Below, piece after piece: positions 24,886-32,120 of a stretch of DNA of 64,000 nt. The notes beneath the pieces were generated by a model. The model searched no databases, was not told where the DNA came from, and saw nothing but the letters and a program-made list of their open reading frames with translations. Each line of letters opens with the position of its first letter. Within the stretch, counting starts at the first letter, position 1. Both the position numbers and the translations under genes were made by a program. Source of the stretch: Variovorax beijingensis (GTDB taxonomy: Bacteria > Pseudomonadota > Gammaproteobacteria > Burkholderiales > Burkholderiaceae_C); contig NZ_VIVL01000016.1 of NCBI RefSeq assembly GCF_007828835.1, positions 1-64,000 on the forward strand, written 5' to 3'.

Positions 24886-26031
24886 ATGGAGATTACACAA
24901 CCGCTGCCGTTGCTCGGCGGCCTGAGCGCCGCGCAGTTCATGCGGCGGCATTGGCAGAAGAAACCGTTGCTGGTGCGCCAGGCCATACCCGCCATGGTGC
25001 CACCGATAGAGCGCAGCGCGCTCTTTGCCCTGGCCGAGCGCGAGGACGTCGAATCGCGCCTCATCCGCCACGGCAAGGCCGGCTGGACGCTCAGGCACGG
25101 GCCGCTCGCACGGCGCGCGCTGCCGCCGCGCAAGCAGCCGGCCTGGACGCTGCTGGTGCAGGGCGTCGACCTGCATCACGACGGCGTGCATGCGCTGCTG
25201 CAGCAGTTCCGCTTCCTGCCCGATGCGCGGCTCGACGACCTGATGATCAGCTATGCGAGCGATCAGGGCGGCGTGGGCGCGCATTTCGACAGCTACGACG
25301 TGTTCCTGCTGCAGGCGCAGGGCAGGCGGCGCTGGTCGATCGGCCGGCAGAGCGACCTGCGCCTGCAGCAGGGCGTGCCGCTCAAGATCCTCGAGAACTT
25401 CGAGCCCGAGCAGAGCTTTGTGCTCGAACCGGGCGACATGCTGTATTTGCCGCCGCGCTATGCGCACGACGGCGTGGCGGTCGGCGACGACTGCATGACC
25501 TGCTCCATCGGCCTGCGATCCTCCGCGGCCGGCGAGCTTGGCGCCGACCTGCTGGCGCGCGTGGCGCAGGCGTATGCGGAGGCCCTGGAAGATGCAGGGC
25601 CCGCCGAGCTGGCGCGCTACCGCGATCCGACGCAGCCCGCGGTCGAGGCGCCGGCCGCCATGCCGGCCGCGCTGCAGGCTTTTGCGCGCAAGGCGGTCGA
25701 TGCCGCGCTGCGCGATCCGGACGCCGTCGACCGCGCGCTAGGCGAATCGCTGACCGAACCCAAGGCCAATGTCTGGTTCGATCCGCAAGGCGCCGAGGTG
25801 CCGGCCGAACTGCACGCCGTGGCGCTCGACCGCCGCACGCGCATGCTCTACGACGCGCGGCACCTCTACATCAATGGCGAGAGCTTTCGCGCAGGCGGCG
25901 CCGATGCAACGCTGATGCGGCGGCTGGCCGACCGGCGCGCGCTCGGGCCGCGCGAACTGGCGCGCGCGAGCGACGGCGCACTCGCACTGCTGGCCGAGTG
26001 GTGCGAAGCGGGATGGGCCCATGCCGAGTGA
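24886..26031 (+). CDS. roxA: Ribosomal protein L16 arginine hydroxylase (cupin, RoxA/YcfD-like)
   Basis: A 381-residue JmjC-type 2-oxoglutarate/Fe(II) oxygenase, like E. coli RoxA (YcfD), which hydroxylates an arginine of ribosomal protein L16. The iron-binding triad can be read: His133 and Asp135 in GAHFDSYDVFLLQ and His194 in RYAHDGVAV. MISYASDQGGVGAHFDSYD is the family block and the C-terminal winged-helix part follows. ATG 24886 (MEITQPLPLLGGL) was chosen over a TTG at 24871 because homologues start with a similar segment. It overlaps the next gene by 11 bp. Target is inferred from the family. Confidence 0.9.
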   Translation: MEITQPLPLLGGLSAAQFMRRHWQKKPLLVRQAIPAMVPPIERSALFALAEREDVESRLIRHGKAGWTLRHGPLARRALPPRKQPAWTLLVQGVDLHHDGVHALLQQFRFLPDARLDDLMISYASDQGGVGAHFDSYDVFLLQAQGRRRWSIGRQSDLRLQQGVPLKILENFEPEQSFVLEPGDMLYLPPRYAHDGVAVGDDCMTCSIGLRSSAAGELGADLLARVAQAYAEALEDAGPAELARYRDPTQPAVEAPAAMPAALQAFARKAVDAALRDPDAVDRALGESLTEPKANVWFDPQGAEVPAELHAVALDRRTRMLYDARHLYINGESFRAGGADATLMRRLADRRALGPRELARASDGALALLAEWCEAGWAHAE

Positions 26032-26536
26032 GAGTTCCGCAGCGGCCGCGCCGGCCTTGCCCGAAGGGCGCTTCGATGGCCCCGAAGCCTTCGCAGGCAT
26101 GGTGCGGGCCGCGCTGTCGAGCGCAGCCCGGCAGGGGTGGAGGGAGCTGGTCTTCTGCGATCCCGACTTCGCCGACTGGCCGCTCGGCGAGCGGGCCAGC
26201 ATCGAGGCGCTCCAGGCCTGGTCGGCCACGGGCCGCCGCTTCGTGCTGCTGGCGCAGCGCTTCGATGCGGTCGAACGTTCACATGCGCGCTTCGTCGCAT
26301 GGCGGCGCACCTGGGATCACATCATCGAATGCCGCGCGGTGCGTGCAGAGGCGGGCAGCACCGCGCTGCCGAGCGCCATCTGGACGCCCGGATGGTTCGC
26401 CCACCGCACCGATGCCGAGTACAGCCGTGGCCTGTGCGGCGCCGATCCGCGTGCGCGGCGCGAACTGCGTGAAACCATCGATGAGTCGTGGCGAGCGGGC
26501 GTTGCCGCATTTCCGGCGTCGACACTGGGCTTGTAA
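26021..26536 (+). CDS. Hypothetical protein coupled to roxA
   Basis: A 171-residue soluble protein with no motif I can name. It has an acidic-hydrophobic alternation with WRELVFCDPDFADWPLGER near residues 40-58, FVLLAQRFDAVERSHARFVAWRR (split as FVLLAQRFDAV and ERSHARFVAWRR) and a Trp-rich end block WTPGWFAHRTDAEYSR. The general look, with a short alpha/beta unit and a predicted DPD motif, recalls a small phospholipase-D-like half domain, but the HKD signature is absent. Its start overlaps roxA by 11 bp, so both are co-translated. It may be a helper of RoxA or unrelated. Confidence 0.65.
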   Translation: MPSESSAAAAPALPEGRFDGPEAFAGMVRAALSSAARQGWRELVFCDPDFADWPLGERASIEALQAWSATGRRFVLLAQRFDAVERSHARFVAWRRTWDHIIECRAVRAEAGSTALPSAIWTPGWFAHRTDAEYSRGLCGADPRARRELRETIDESWRAGVAAFPASTLGL

Positions 26537-26629
26537 GCCAATGCCGCGAATGAGGCCACGAGACACAAACGGGCAGCGATGCGGGTCTAGAATTTTTTCG
26601 TTCTGACATCCATTGCCAAAGGAGTTTCC

Positions 26630-26905
26630 ATGAAGAAGTCATCGTCCGTCCTGCTCGCTTCGTTGATCGCCGCTGCCGCGCTCGTGGCCTGCGGAAAGAA
26701 AGAGGACGCCGCGCCGGCGGTTGTGACACCCCCGCCCGCTCCGGTGACCGAGCCGGCACCGCCGCCGCCGGCAGCTGCGCCGGCCCCGTCGACCAGCACC
26801 GATTCGTCGGCCGCAACCACGCCTTCGCCGGGTGCATCCTCGGCGCTGGACGCCGCCAATGCCGCGACCGAGGCTGCCAAGAAGAACGAAGCACCGAAGC
26901 AATAA
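26630..26905 (+). CDS. Small Pro/Ala-rich lipoprotein
   Basis: A 91-residue lipoprotein. MKKSSSVLL plus a hydrophobic stretch leads to the lipobox LVAC with Cys21, then GKKEDAAP. The rest is low complexity: alternating Pro and Ala, then Ser/Thr, then Ala-rich with a basic tail. No fold is expected. A TAGAAT at 26588-26593 may be its -10 box; AAAGGAG lies 8 bases before the ATG. A terminator follows. Function unknown; such proteins are common in Comamonadaceae. Confidence 0.75.
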   Translation: MKKSSSVLLASLIAAAALVACGKKEDAAPAVVTPPPAPVTEPAPPPPAAAPAPSTSTDSSAATTPSPGASSALDAANAATEAAKKNEAPKQ

Positions 26906-26926
26906 ACCGGGTGTTCATTCACCCCA

Positions 26927-26956
26927 GCAAAAAGCCGCCTCGTGGCGGCTTTTTGC
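26927..26956. terminator. Bidirectional intrinsic terminator
   Basis: A 13-bp perfect stem (26927-26939 with 26944-26956, loop TCGT) with A5 and T5 runs at the outer part. It separates the plus-strand small lipoprotein gene from the minus-strand metallo-beta-lactamase gene whose stop is at 26987. Confidence 0.93.
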
Positions 26957-26986
26957 ATGGAGGCGCGGAACAGGGCCGCACCGCGA

Positions 26987-27763
26987 TCAGACGTCCAGCC
27001 AGGGCGAGCCTTCCGACGCACTGGCCGTGAGCATCTCGGCCTCGTGCCCGCCGAGGGCTTCGGCCATCAGGCGCCGCACGATGTCGGGACGGTTGTTCTG
27101 CTCGCTCAGATGGGCCGCGACCACGTGGCGCAGACCGTCGTGGCGCACCGCGCGCGCGATTTCCGCAGCCGCATCGTTCGAAAGGTGCCCGTGCCTGCCG
27201 CCGACGCGCAGTTTCAGGAAGGCCGGATAGGCCGAATTGGCGAGCAGTTCGCTGTCGTGGTTGAACTCGAGCAGCAGCGCATGCACGCCGTGGAGGCGGG
27301 CCAGCACATGTGCGGTGGCATGGCCCAGGTCGGTCAGCACGCCCAGCGTGCGCGCGCCGTCGGAGCAGCGAAGCTGCAGCGGCTCGCGCGCATCGTGCGG
27401 CACGGTGAAGGGTCGCACCGCAATGTCGCCGACCGCAAACTCGGCATCGTCCCGCGCCAGGTTGAGCCGGCCTTCGAAGTCGCGCGCCCCGGTGGCCAGC
27501 CAGGTGCCTTCGCTCATCCAGACGGGAATGCGGTTGCGCCGCGACAGCGAGTGGGCGCAGCCGATGTGGTCGCCGTGCTCGTGGGTGACGAAGACCGCAT
27601 CGATGTCGCCGGCTGCGAGGCCGGCCCTGGCAAGCCGCAGATCGAGTTGCCGCAGGCCGAATCCGCAATCGATCAGCAGCCGCGAGGTGCGGCCGCCGCT
27701 GGTGGATTCCACCACCGCGGCATTGCCCGTGCTGCCGCTGCCGAGGCTTCGGAAGCGGAGCAT
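26987..27763 (-). CDS. Metallo-beta-lactamase fold hydrolase (YycJ/WalJ-like)
   Basis: A 258-residue cytosolic protein of the MBL superfamily. The metal-binding motif THEHGDHIG is near residue 57, then TDLGHA near 150 and LEFNHD near 167, completing the set of metal ligands. Start LRFRSLGSGSTGNAAVVE is typical of the YycJ/WalJ group, some members of which are double-strand-specific exonucleases. ATG 27763 is 5 bp after the bamC stop, so both are co-transcribed. The pairing bamC-MBL-dapA recurs in related bacteria. Confidence 0.88.
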   Translation of the reverse strand: MLRFRSLGSGSTGNAAVVESTSGGRTSRLLIDCGFGLRQLDLRLARAGLAAGDIDAVFVTHEHGDHIGCAHSLSRRNRIPVWMSEGTWLATGARDFEGRLNLARDDAEFAVGDIAVRPFTVPHDAREPLQLRCSDGARTLGVLTDLGHATAHVLARLHGVHALLLEFNHDSELLANSAYPAFLKLRVGGRHGHLSNDAAAEIARAVRHDGLRHVVAAHLSEQNNRPDIVRRLMAEALGGHEAEMLTASASEGSPWLDV

Positions 27764-27768
27764 GCGGC

Positions 27769-28863
27769 TTACTTCAGGTCGTCGGCAATGACCTGGACGA
27801 TGCGCTGCGCGTTGGCCGAGGTTTCGGGCGCGCCGTTCGCGTTCAGCACCGAGACCGTGGTGCTCTCGCCCCGGCCGCCCTTCACGAGGATACGGAACTT
27901 GATCGGTGCTTCGTTCTTCTCGGAGCTGCCGAACAGCTTGCCGAAGAAGCCGGGCTCCTTCTTGTCGGGGTTCGGGGTCACGTAGCGCACGTAGTAGATG
28001 CCGGCGCTGCGGTCGCGGTCTTCCACGGTGAAGCCGGTGCGGTCGAGTGCCAGGCCCACGCGGCGCCATGCGCGGTCGAAGCCTTCGCTGATCTGCACGA
28101 CCGGCTGGCCGCCCACGTTGGCGACGGCGGCGGTCTTGGACGGTGCGGTGGTGGCGGCCAGGATCTTCGACTGCTCTTGCGTCACGCCGAGCTTGACCAT
28201 CAGGCGGCGCAGGAACTCGGTCTCGAGTTCAGGGTCGCTCGGACGGGGCTGCCACACGGTCTGGTCCTGGCGGCTGTTGTTGTAGACCTCCTGCATGCCG
28301 CGGTGGCTGATGAAGATCTCGGTGCCCGTGGGCGTGCGCTCCAGGCGCGTGCGGAAGCGGTCGAGTTCGCCGGTCGAGTAGACCGAGTCGACCAGCTTGC
28401 CCAGCGTGCCGCGGATGATGTCCTGCGGCAGCTTGGCGCGGTTCTCGGCCCAGTCGGTTTCCATGATGCCGAGGTTGCGCTGCTCGGTGGTCAGGAGGAA
28501 GCCGCTTTCCTGCCAGAAGTCCTTCACCGGGTCCCAGAGCTGGTCGGGCGAGCGGTTGATGACGATCCAGCGCTGCGTGCCCGAGCGCTCCATGCGCACG
28601 TCGCCGATGTTGGCCACCGCGGTGGGAATGCCCGGCGCGTTGGCCGCGCCGGCCTGGTAGGCGTTGGCCGTGACCGCACCGCCCGGCACCGCGTAGCGGT
28701 TCTCGCGCGAGAGCTGCGACAGGTCGGGCGGGACTTCGAGCGTCGGGGCCTTGCCGGCGCTCTTGTAGTCGATCTTGTCGCTCTCGAGAACGGAGCAGGC
28801 GGCGAGGCTGACAACGAGGGTGGCCAGCAGTGCAGCTCGCGAAATGTGCGAAAGGTTCTTCAA
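27769..28863 (-). CDS. bamC: Outer membrane protein assembly factor BamC
   Basis: A 364-residue lipoprotein of the BAM complex, which inserts beta-barrel proteins in the outer membrane. The signal peptide ends in LAACSV with Cys22 as the lipid anchor (counted from the TTG start), followed by the unstructured BamD-binding segment with KAPTLEVPPDLSQL. Two helix-grip domains follow, around residues 85-200 and 245-364, with GTQRWIVINRSPDQLWDPVKDF (split as GTQRWIVINRS and PDQLWDPVKDF) in the first. The start TTG 28863 was picked because AAGGAAG lies upstream and gives a normal signal peptide; TTG 28941 is the only other candidate. It lies 141 bp after dapA on the same strand. Confidence 0.92.
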   Translation of the reverse strand: MKNLSHISRAALLATLVVSLAACSVLESDKIDYKSAGKAPTLEVPPDLSQLSRENRYAVPGGAVTANAYQAGAANAPGIPTAVANIGDVRMERSGTQRWIVINRSPDQLWDPVKDFWQESGFLLTTEQRNLGIMETDWAENRAKLPQDIIRGTLGKLVDSVYSTGELDRFRTRLERTPTGTEIFISHRGMQEVYNNSRQDQTVWQPRPSDPELETEFLRRLMVKLGVTQEQSKILAATTAPSKTAAVANVGGQPVVQISEGFDRAWRRVGLALDRTGFTVEDRDRSAGIYYVRYVTPNPDKKEPGFFGKLFGSSEKNEAPIKFRILVKGGRGESTTVSVLNANGAPETSANAQRIVQVIADDLK

Positions 28864-29004
28864 CGTCGTCTTCCTTGTTGGAATGGGTTCGGTCAATCTG
28901 TGGGCCGCTTTGCCCGCACTCTCTGAGCGCGGTTCAGGCAAAAGGTTGCGTAACCTCGATGCGGCAGGGGGAAAGAGATCGGGGGTGTCGGGAAGAATGC
29001 CGGG

Positions 29005-29895
29005 TCAGCCCTTGAGCAGGCCGGTGGCGCGCAGGGCGGCTTCGACCACGGGCCGGTTCGTTTCCGCCAGCTCGGTGAGCGGCAGCCGCAATGCGCCGCC
29101 GCACAGGCCGAGCCTGGACATGGCCCACTTGAGCGGGATCGGATTGGGTTCCACGAACAGGTGGCGGTGCAGCGGCATCAGCTCGAACTGGATCTGCATG
29201 GCCCGCCGCACGTCGCCCGCGATGGCCGCGACGCACAGCTCGTGCATCTTGCGCGGCGCGATGTTGGCCGTGACGCTGATGTTGCCCTGGCCGCCGCAGA
29301 GCATGAGTGCCACCGCGGTCGGGTCGTCACCCGAGTACACGGCAAAGTGCTTGGGCAGGTCGCGGATGAGCCATTGCGCGCGCTCGATGTTGCCGGTGGC
29401 TTCCTTGATGCCGATGATGCCCGGCACCTGCGCGAGGCGCAGCACGGTGTCGTGCGCCATATCGGCCACGGTGCGGCCGGGCACGTTGTACAGCACGGTG
29501 GGCAGGTCGCCCACGGCTTCGGCGATGGCCTTGAAGTGCTGGTACTGGCCTTCCTGCGTCGGCTTGTTGTAGTAGGGCACGACCTGCAGCTGCGAATCGG
29601 CGCCCACGCCCTTGGCGAACTTGGCGAGCTCGATCGCTTCCTTGGTCGAGTTGGCGCCGCAGCCGGCCATCACGGGCACGCGGCCCTTGGCCTGTTCGAC
29701 CGCCACGCGGATGATTTCGCAATGCTCTTCCACGTCGACCGTGGGCGATTCGCCGGTGGTGCCGACCACGCCAAGGCAATCGGTGCCTTCGTCGATGTGC
29801 CAGTCGATCAGCCGGCGCAGGGCGGGGTAGTCGACACTGCCGTCGTCGTGCATCGGCGTGGCAAGAGCGACGATGCTGCCTGTCAGTTGCTCCAA
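29005..29895 (-). CDS. dapA: 4-hydroxy-tetrahydrodipicolinate synthase
   Basis: A 296-residue lysine and peptidoglycan-precursor enzyme joining pyruvate with aspartate semialdehyde. The Schiff-base lysine lies in GIKEATGNIER, the catalytic tyrosine in VLYNVPGRTVADM, and the GTTGESPT loop near residue 45. The start is TTG 29895 (LEQLTGSIVALATPM) with GAGAGA upstream; other in-frame starts upstream lie inside or next to the methyltransferase. The gene follows the methyltransferase by 79 bp and precedes bamC, the usual dapA-bamC neighbours. Length is as expected. Confidence 0.95.
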   Translation of the reverse strand: MEQLTGSIVALATPMHDDGSVDYPALRRLIDWHIDEGTDCLGVVGTTGESPTVDVEEHCEIIRVAVEQAKGRVPVMAGCGANSTKEAIELAKFAKGVGADSQLQVVPYYNKPTQEGQYQHFKAIAEAVGDLPTVLYNVPGRTVADMAHDTVLRLAQVPGIIGIKEATGNIERAQWLIRDLPKHFAVYSGDDPTAVALMLCGGQGNISVTANIAPRKMHELCVAAIAGDVRRAMQIQFELMPLHRHLFVEPNPIPLKWAMSRLGLCGGALRLPLTELAETNRPVVEAALRATGLLKG

Positions 29896-29974
29896 GGGGA
29901 ATCTCTCTGTCGGGTGGACGAAAGCGCCGATTCTACTTACTCCGGCGTCCCCGGAAACGGCGGCCCCGACGGGC

Positions 29975-30553
29975 TCAGTTTCCCTGCAGCAGATGGCGTG
30001 GGGGCTGGCCCGCGCCGGCATCGCCGGCACGGATGGCCGCGATGCGCTGCACGAAGCGCGCCGGTTCGGCAAGGAAGCCATCCTCGTAGGCCACCACGCG
30101 CAAATCCTTGCATGCGGCCAGCAGTTCGCCGGGCTGCAGCAGGAAGTCGGGCCGCGAGGGCTTGCCCACCGTCTCATTGCCGGCCGCAAAGGTTTCATAC
30201 AGCAGCACGCCGCCCGGCGCGACCGCGGCCACGATGTCCGCCATGCGCGGGCGCCACAGGTAGTTGGTGACGACCACCGCGCCGAAGGCCTGGCCCGCGA
30301 ACGGCCAGGGGCCGGCCTCGATGTCGGCGGCCAGCACGCGGCCGAAGGCGCCCGCGGCTTCGGCGGCTTCCACCGAGCGGTCCACGCCCGTCACCGCATG
30401 CCCGCGCGCCGCGAACCACCGCATGTGCCGTCCGTGGCCGCAGGCCACGTCGAGCACGGCAGCCCCGGGGGCGAGCAGGTGCGACCACCGCACGATCCAT
30501 TCCGACGGCGCTGTTCCGCCATGCGGAGGTGCTGCATTTTTCATAGCAATCAT
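29975..30553 (-). CDS. Class I SAM-dependent methyltransferase
   Basis: A 192-residue cytosolic methyltransferase. Motif I, AVLDVACGHGRHMRWFAA, is near residue 33, followed by the acidic loop GVDRS for SAM ribose and a short C-terminal region. It resembles the TehB/UbiE-like small-molecule group, but the substrate is unknown. ATG 30553 shares bases with the stop of the 46-residue upstream ORF (TGATG), which supports that start over ATG 30544. An AT-rich 17-mer (30531-30547) covers the first codons. It is followed by dapA. Confidence 0.85.
   Translation of the reverse strand: MIAMKNAAPPHGGTAPSEWIVRWSHLLAPGAAVLDVACGHGRHMRWFAARGHAVTGVDRSVEAAEAAGAFGRVLAADIEAGPWPFAGQAFGAVVVTNYLWRPRMADIVAAVAPGGVLLYETFAAGNETVGKPSRPDFLLQPGELLAACKDLRVVAYEDGFLAEPARFVQRIAAIRAGDAGAGQPPRHLLQGN
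30531..30547 (-). repeat. AT-rich 17-mer of the form GCTA-N10-AGC at the methyltransferase start
   Basis: In gene sense the sequence is GCTATGAAAAATGCAGC, lying over codons 3-8. It belongs to the same loose set as the sites at 3504, 12810 and 22281. Confidence 0.35.
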
Positions 30554-30693
30554 CAGAAGCAGGACCAGACCTGGTCGACCAGCGTCACCAGGAAATCCGG
30601 GTGCACGTAGAGCGCAAAGACGCCGCCCAGCGCCGCCAGCGCGGCCGCCAGCCAGCCGGCCTGCACGAGGCGGTGGCGCATCTGCGGAATCAT
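30553..30693 (-). CDS. Small single-pass membrane protein (46 residues)
   Basis: A short ORF of 46 residues between the MFS transporter and the methyltransferase. It starts MIPQMRHRLVQAGW, has one clear membrane segment (about residues 14-30, LAAALAALGGVFALYV) and ends with a short polar tail including VWSCF. It begins 23 bp after the MFS stop, and its stop overlaps the methyltransferase start (TGATG). Such tight spacing on both sides argues that it is translated. No family is recognised. Three same-strand neighbours suggest an operon MFS-small protein-methyltransferase. Confidence 0.6.
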   Translation of the reverse strand: MIPQMRHRLVQAGWLAAALAALGGVFALYVHPDFLVTLVDQVWSCF

Positions 30694-30716
30694 GGGGCCA
30701 TTGTCCTTCGCCAGGA

Positions 30717-31940
30717 TCAGCCGGGCACGGCGACCGGCCGGCCGCCGCGCGCAATGGCGCTTTCCTTCACCGGCAGGTTGATCAGCGCCGCGAACACGCC
30801 CAGCGCGATCGCGATGTACCAGACGATGTCGTAGCTGCCCGTGGTGTCGTACAGATAGCCGCCCAGCCAGACGCCGATGAACGAGCCGACCTGGTGGCTC
30901 AGGAACACGAAGCCGCTGAGCATCGACAGGTGCGCCACGCCGAAGATGCCCGCGATGATCGCGTTGGTGGCGGGCACCGTCGACAGCCACAGGAAGCCCA
31001 TGGCCGCCGAGAACACGTACACGCTGAGCGGCGAGATCGGCGCCAGCAGGAACAGCGCGATCGAGACCGCCCGCGCAAGGTAGATGGCCGCCAGGATCTT
31101 TCGCTTGGCCAGCTTCTGGCCCAGCAGCCCGACCGTGTAGGTGCCGAACACGTTGAAGAGCCCGATCAGCGCGAGTGCATAGCCCGCCACCTCGGCCGGC
31201 AGGCGCTGGTCGCGCAGGTAGGTCGGCATGTGGATGCCGATGAAGGCGAGCTGGAAGCCGCAGACGAAGTACCCCGCCATCAGTAGCCCGAAGCTCGGAT
31301 AGCGGAAGGCCTCGCCCACCGCCTGCAGCACCGACTGGTCGCGGTGCCCCGCGAGCGCGCCGCGCTGCGGCTCGCGCAGGCCGAAGGCCAGCGGCAGGAT
31401 CACCAGCGCCAGCATCGCCACCGCCGCGAGCGCGCTCTGCCAGCCCAGCTGCCTGATGAGCAGCCCCTCGATCGGGGCCAGCAGGAACTGCCCGAAGGAG
31501 CCGGCCGCCGCCGCCACGCCCATGGCCCAGGAGCGCCTTTCGGCCGGAATCTGGCGCCCGATCACGCCATAGACGACGGCATAGGTGGTGCCGGCCTGCG
31601 CCGCGCCGATCAGCACGCCGGCGCTCAGCGTGAACAGCAGCGGCGTGGGCGAATACGCCATGCCCAGCAGGCCCAGCGCATACAACGCCGTGCCGGCGAC
31701 AAGCACCCGGAAGGCGCCGAAGCGATCGGCCACCATCCCCGCGAACACGCCGAAGATGCCCCACGACAGGTTCTGCACGGCCAGCGCGAACGAAAAGGTC
31801 TGGCGGCTCCAGTCCTGCGCCTGCGTGATCGGCTGCAGCCAGAGGCCGAAGCCGTGGCGGATGCCCATGGAAAGCGTGACGATCATGGCGCCGCAGATCA
31901 GCACCTGCTTGACCGAGAGAGTGGGAGAGGAGGCTTGCAT
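30717..31940 (-). CDS. MFS transporter (oxalate/formate antiporter-like group)
   Basis: A 407-residue inner-membrane secondary transporter with about twelve hydrophobic segments. The loop 2-3 signature appears as GMVADRFGAFRVLVAG near residue 68, and a related loop as GQKLAKRKILAAIYL near 280. The N-terminus SMGIRHGFGLWLQPITQ and the motif GAAQAGTTYAVVYGVIG resemble the monocarboxylate/oxalate-formate antiporter branch. Substrate is unknown. The start ATG 31940 lies divergent from parE, with a long inverted repeat in the 180-bp gap. Confidence 0.87.
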   Translation of the reverse strand: MQASSPTLSVKQVLICGAMIVTLSMGIRHGFGLWLQPITQAQDWSRQTFSFALAVQNLSWGIFGVFAGMVADRFGAFRVLVAGTALYALGLLGMAYSPTPLLFTLSAGVLIGAAQAGTTYAVVYGVIGRQIPAERRSWAMGVAAAAGSFGQFLLAPIEGLLIRQLGWQSALAAVAMLALVILPLAFGLREPQRGALAGHRDQSVLQAVGEAFRYPSFGLLMAGYFVCGFQLAFIGIHMPTYLRDQRLPAEVAGYALALIGLFNVFGTYTVGLLGQKLAKRKILAAIYLARAVSIALFLLAPISPLSVYVFSAAMGFLWLSTVPATNAIIAGIFGVAHLSMLSGFVFLSHQVGSFIGVWLGGYLYDTTGSYDIVWYIAIALGVFAALINLPVKESAIARGGRPVAVPG

Positions 31941-32009
31941 GCCGTCGAATGTAGCGACTCGGGTACTTTGGCGGGCGCGCTGGCGGCCAAGGCCATTGAT
32001 GATTTGTGG

Positions 32010-32046
32010 CGCCGGCTTTGATGCGCGCCGCGCATCAAAGCCGGCG
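32010..32046. repeat. Perfect 18-bp-arm inverted repeat between MFS gene and parE
   Basis: Arms 32010-32027 and 32029-32046 are fully complementary with a single central base, so a hairpin with a short loop or a cruciform could form. There is no T-run on either side, so it is not a normal intrinsic terminator. It lies midway between divergent start codons, about 75 bp from each. Confidence 0.8.
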
Positions 32047-32120
32047 GCCCGGCCGTGAACGCGCAGTGTGCCTGTATGGGTATCCAGTTGTTTGGTGGCG
32101 ACTGACTACAATCCGCCCCC

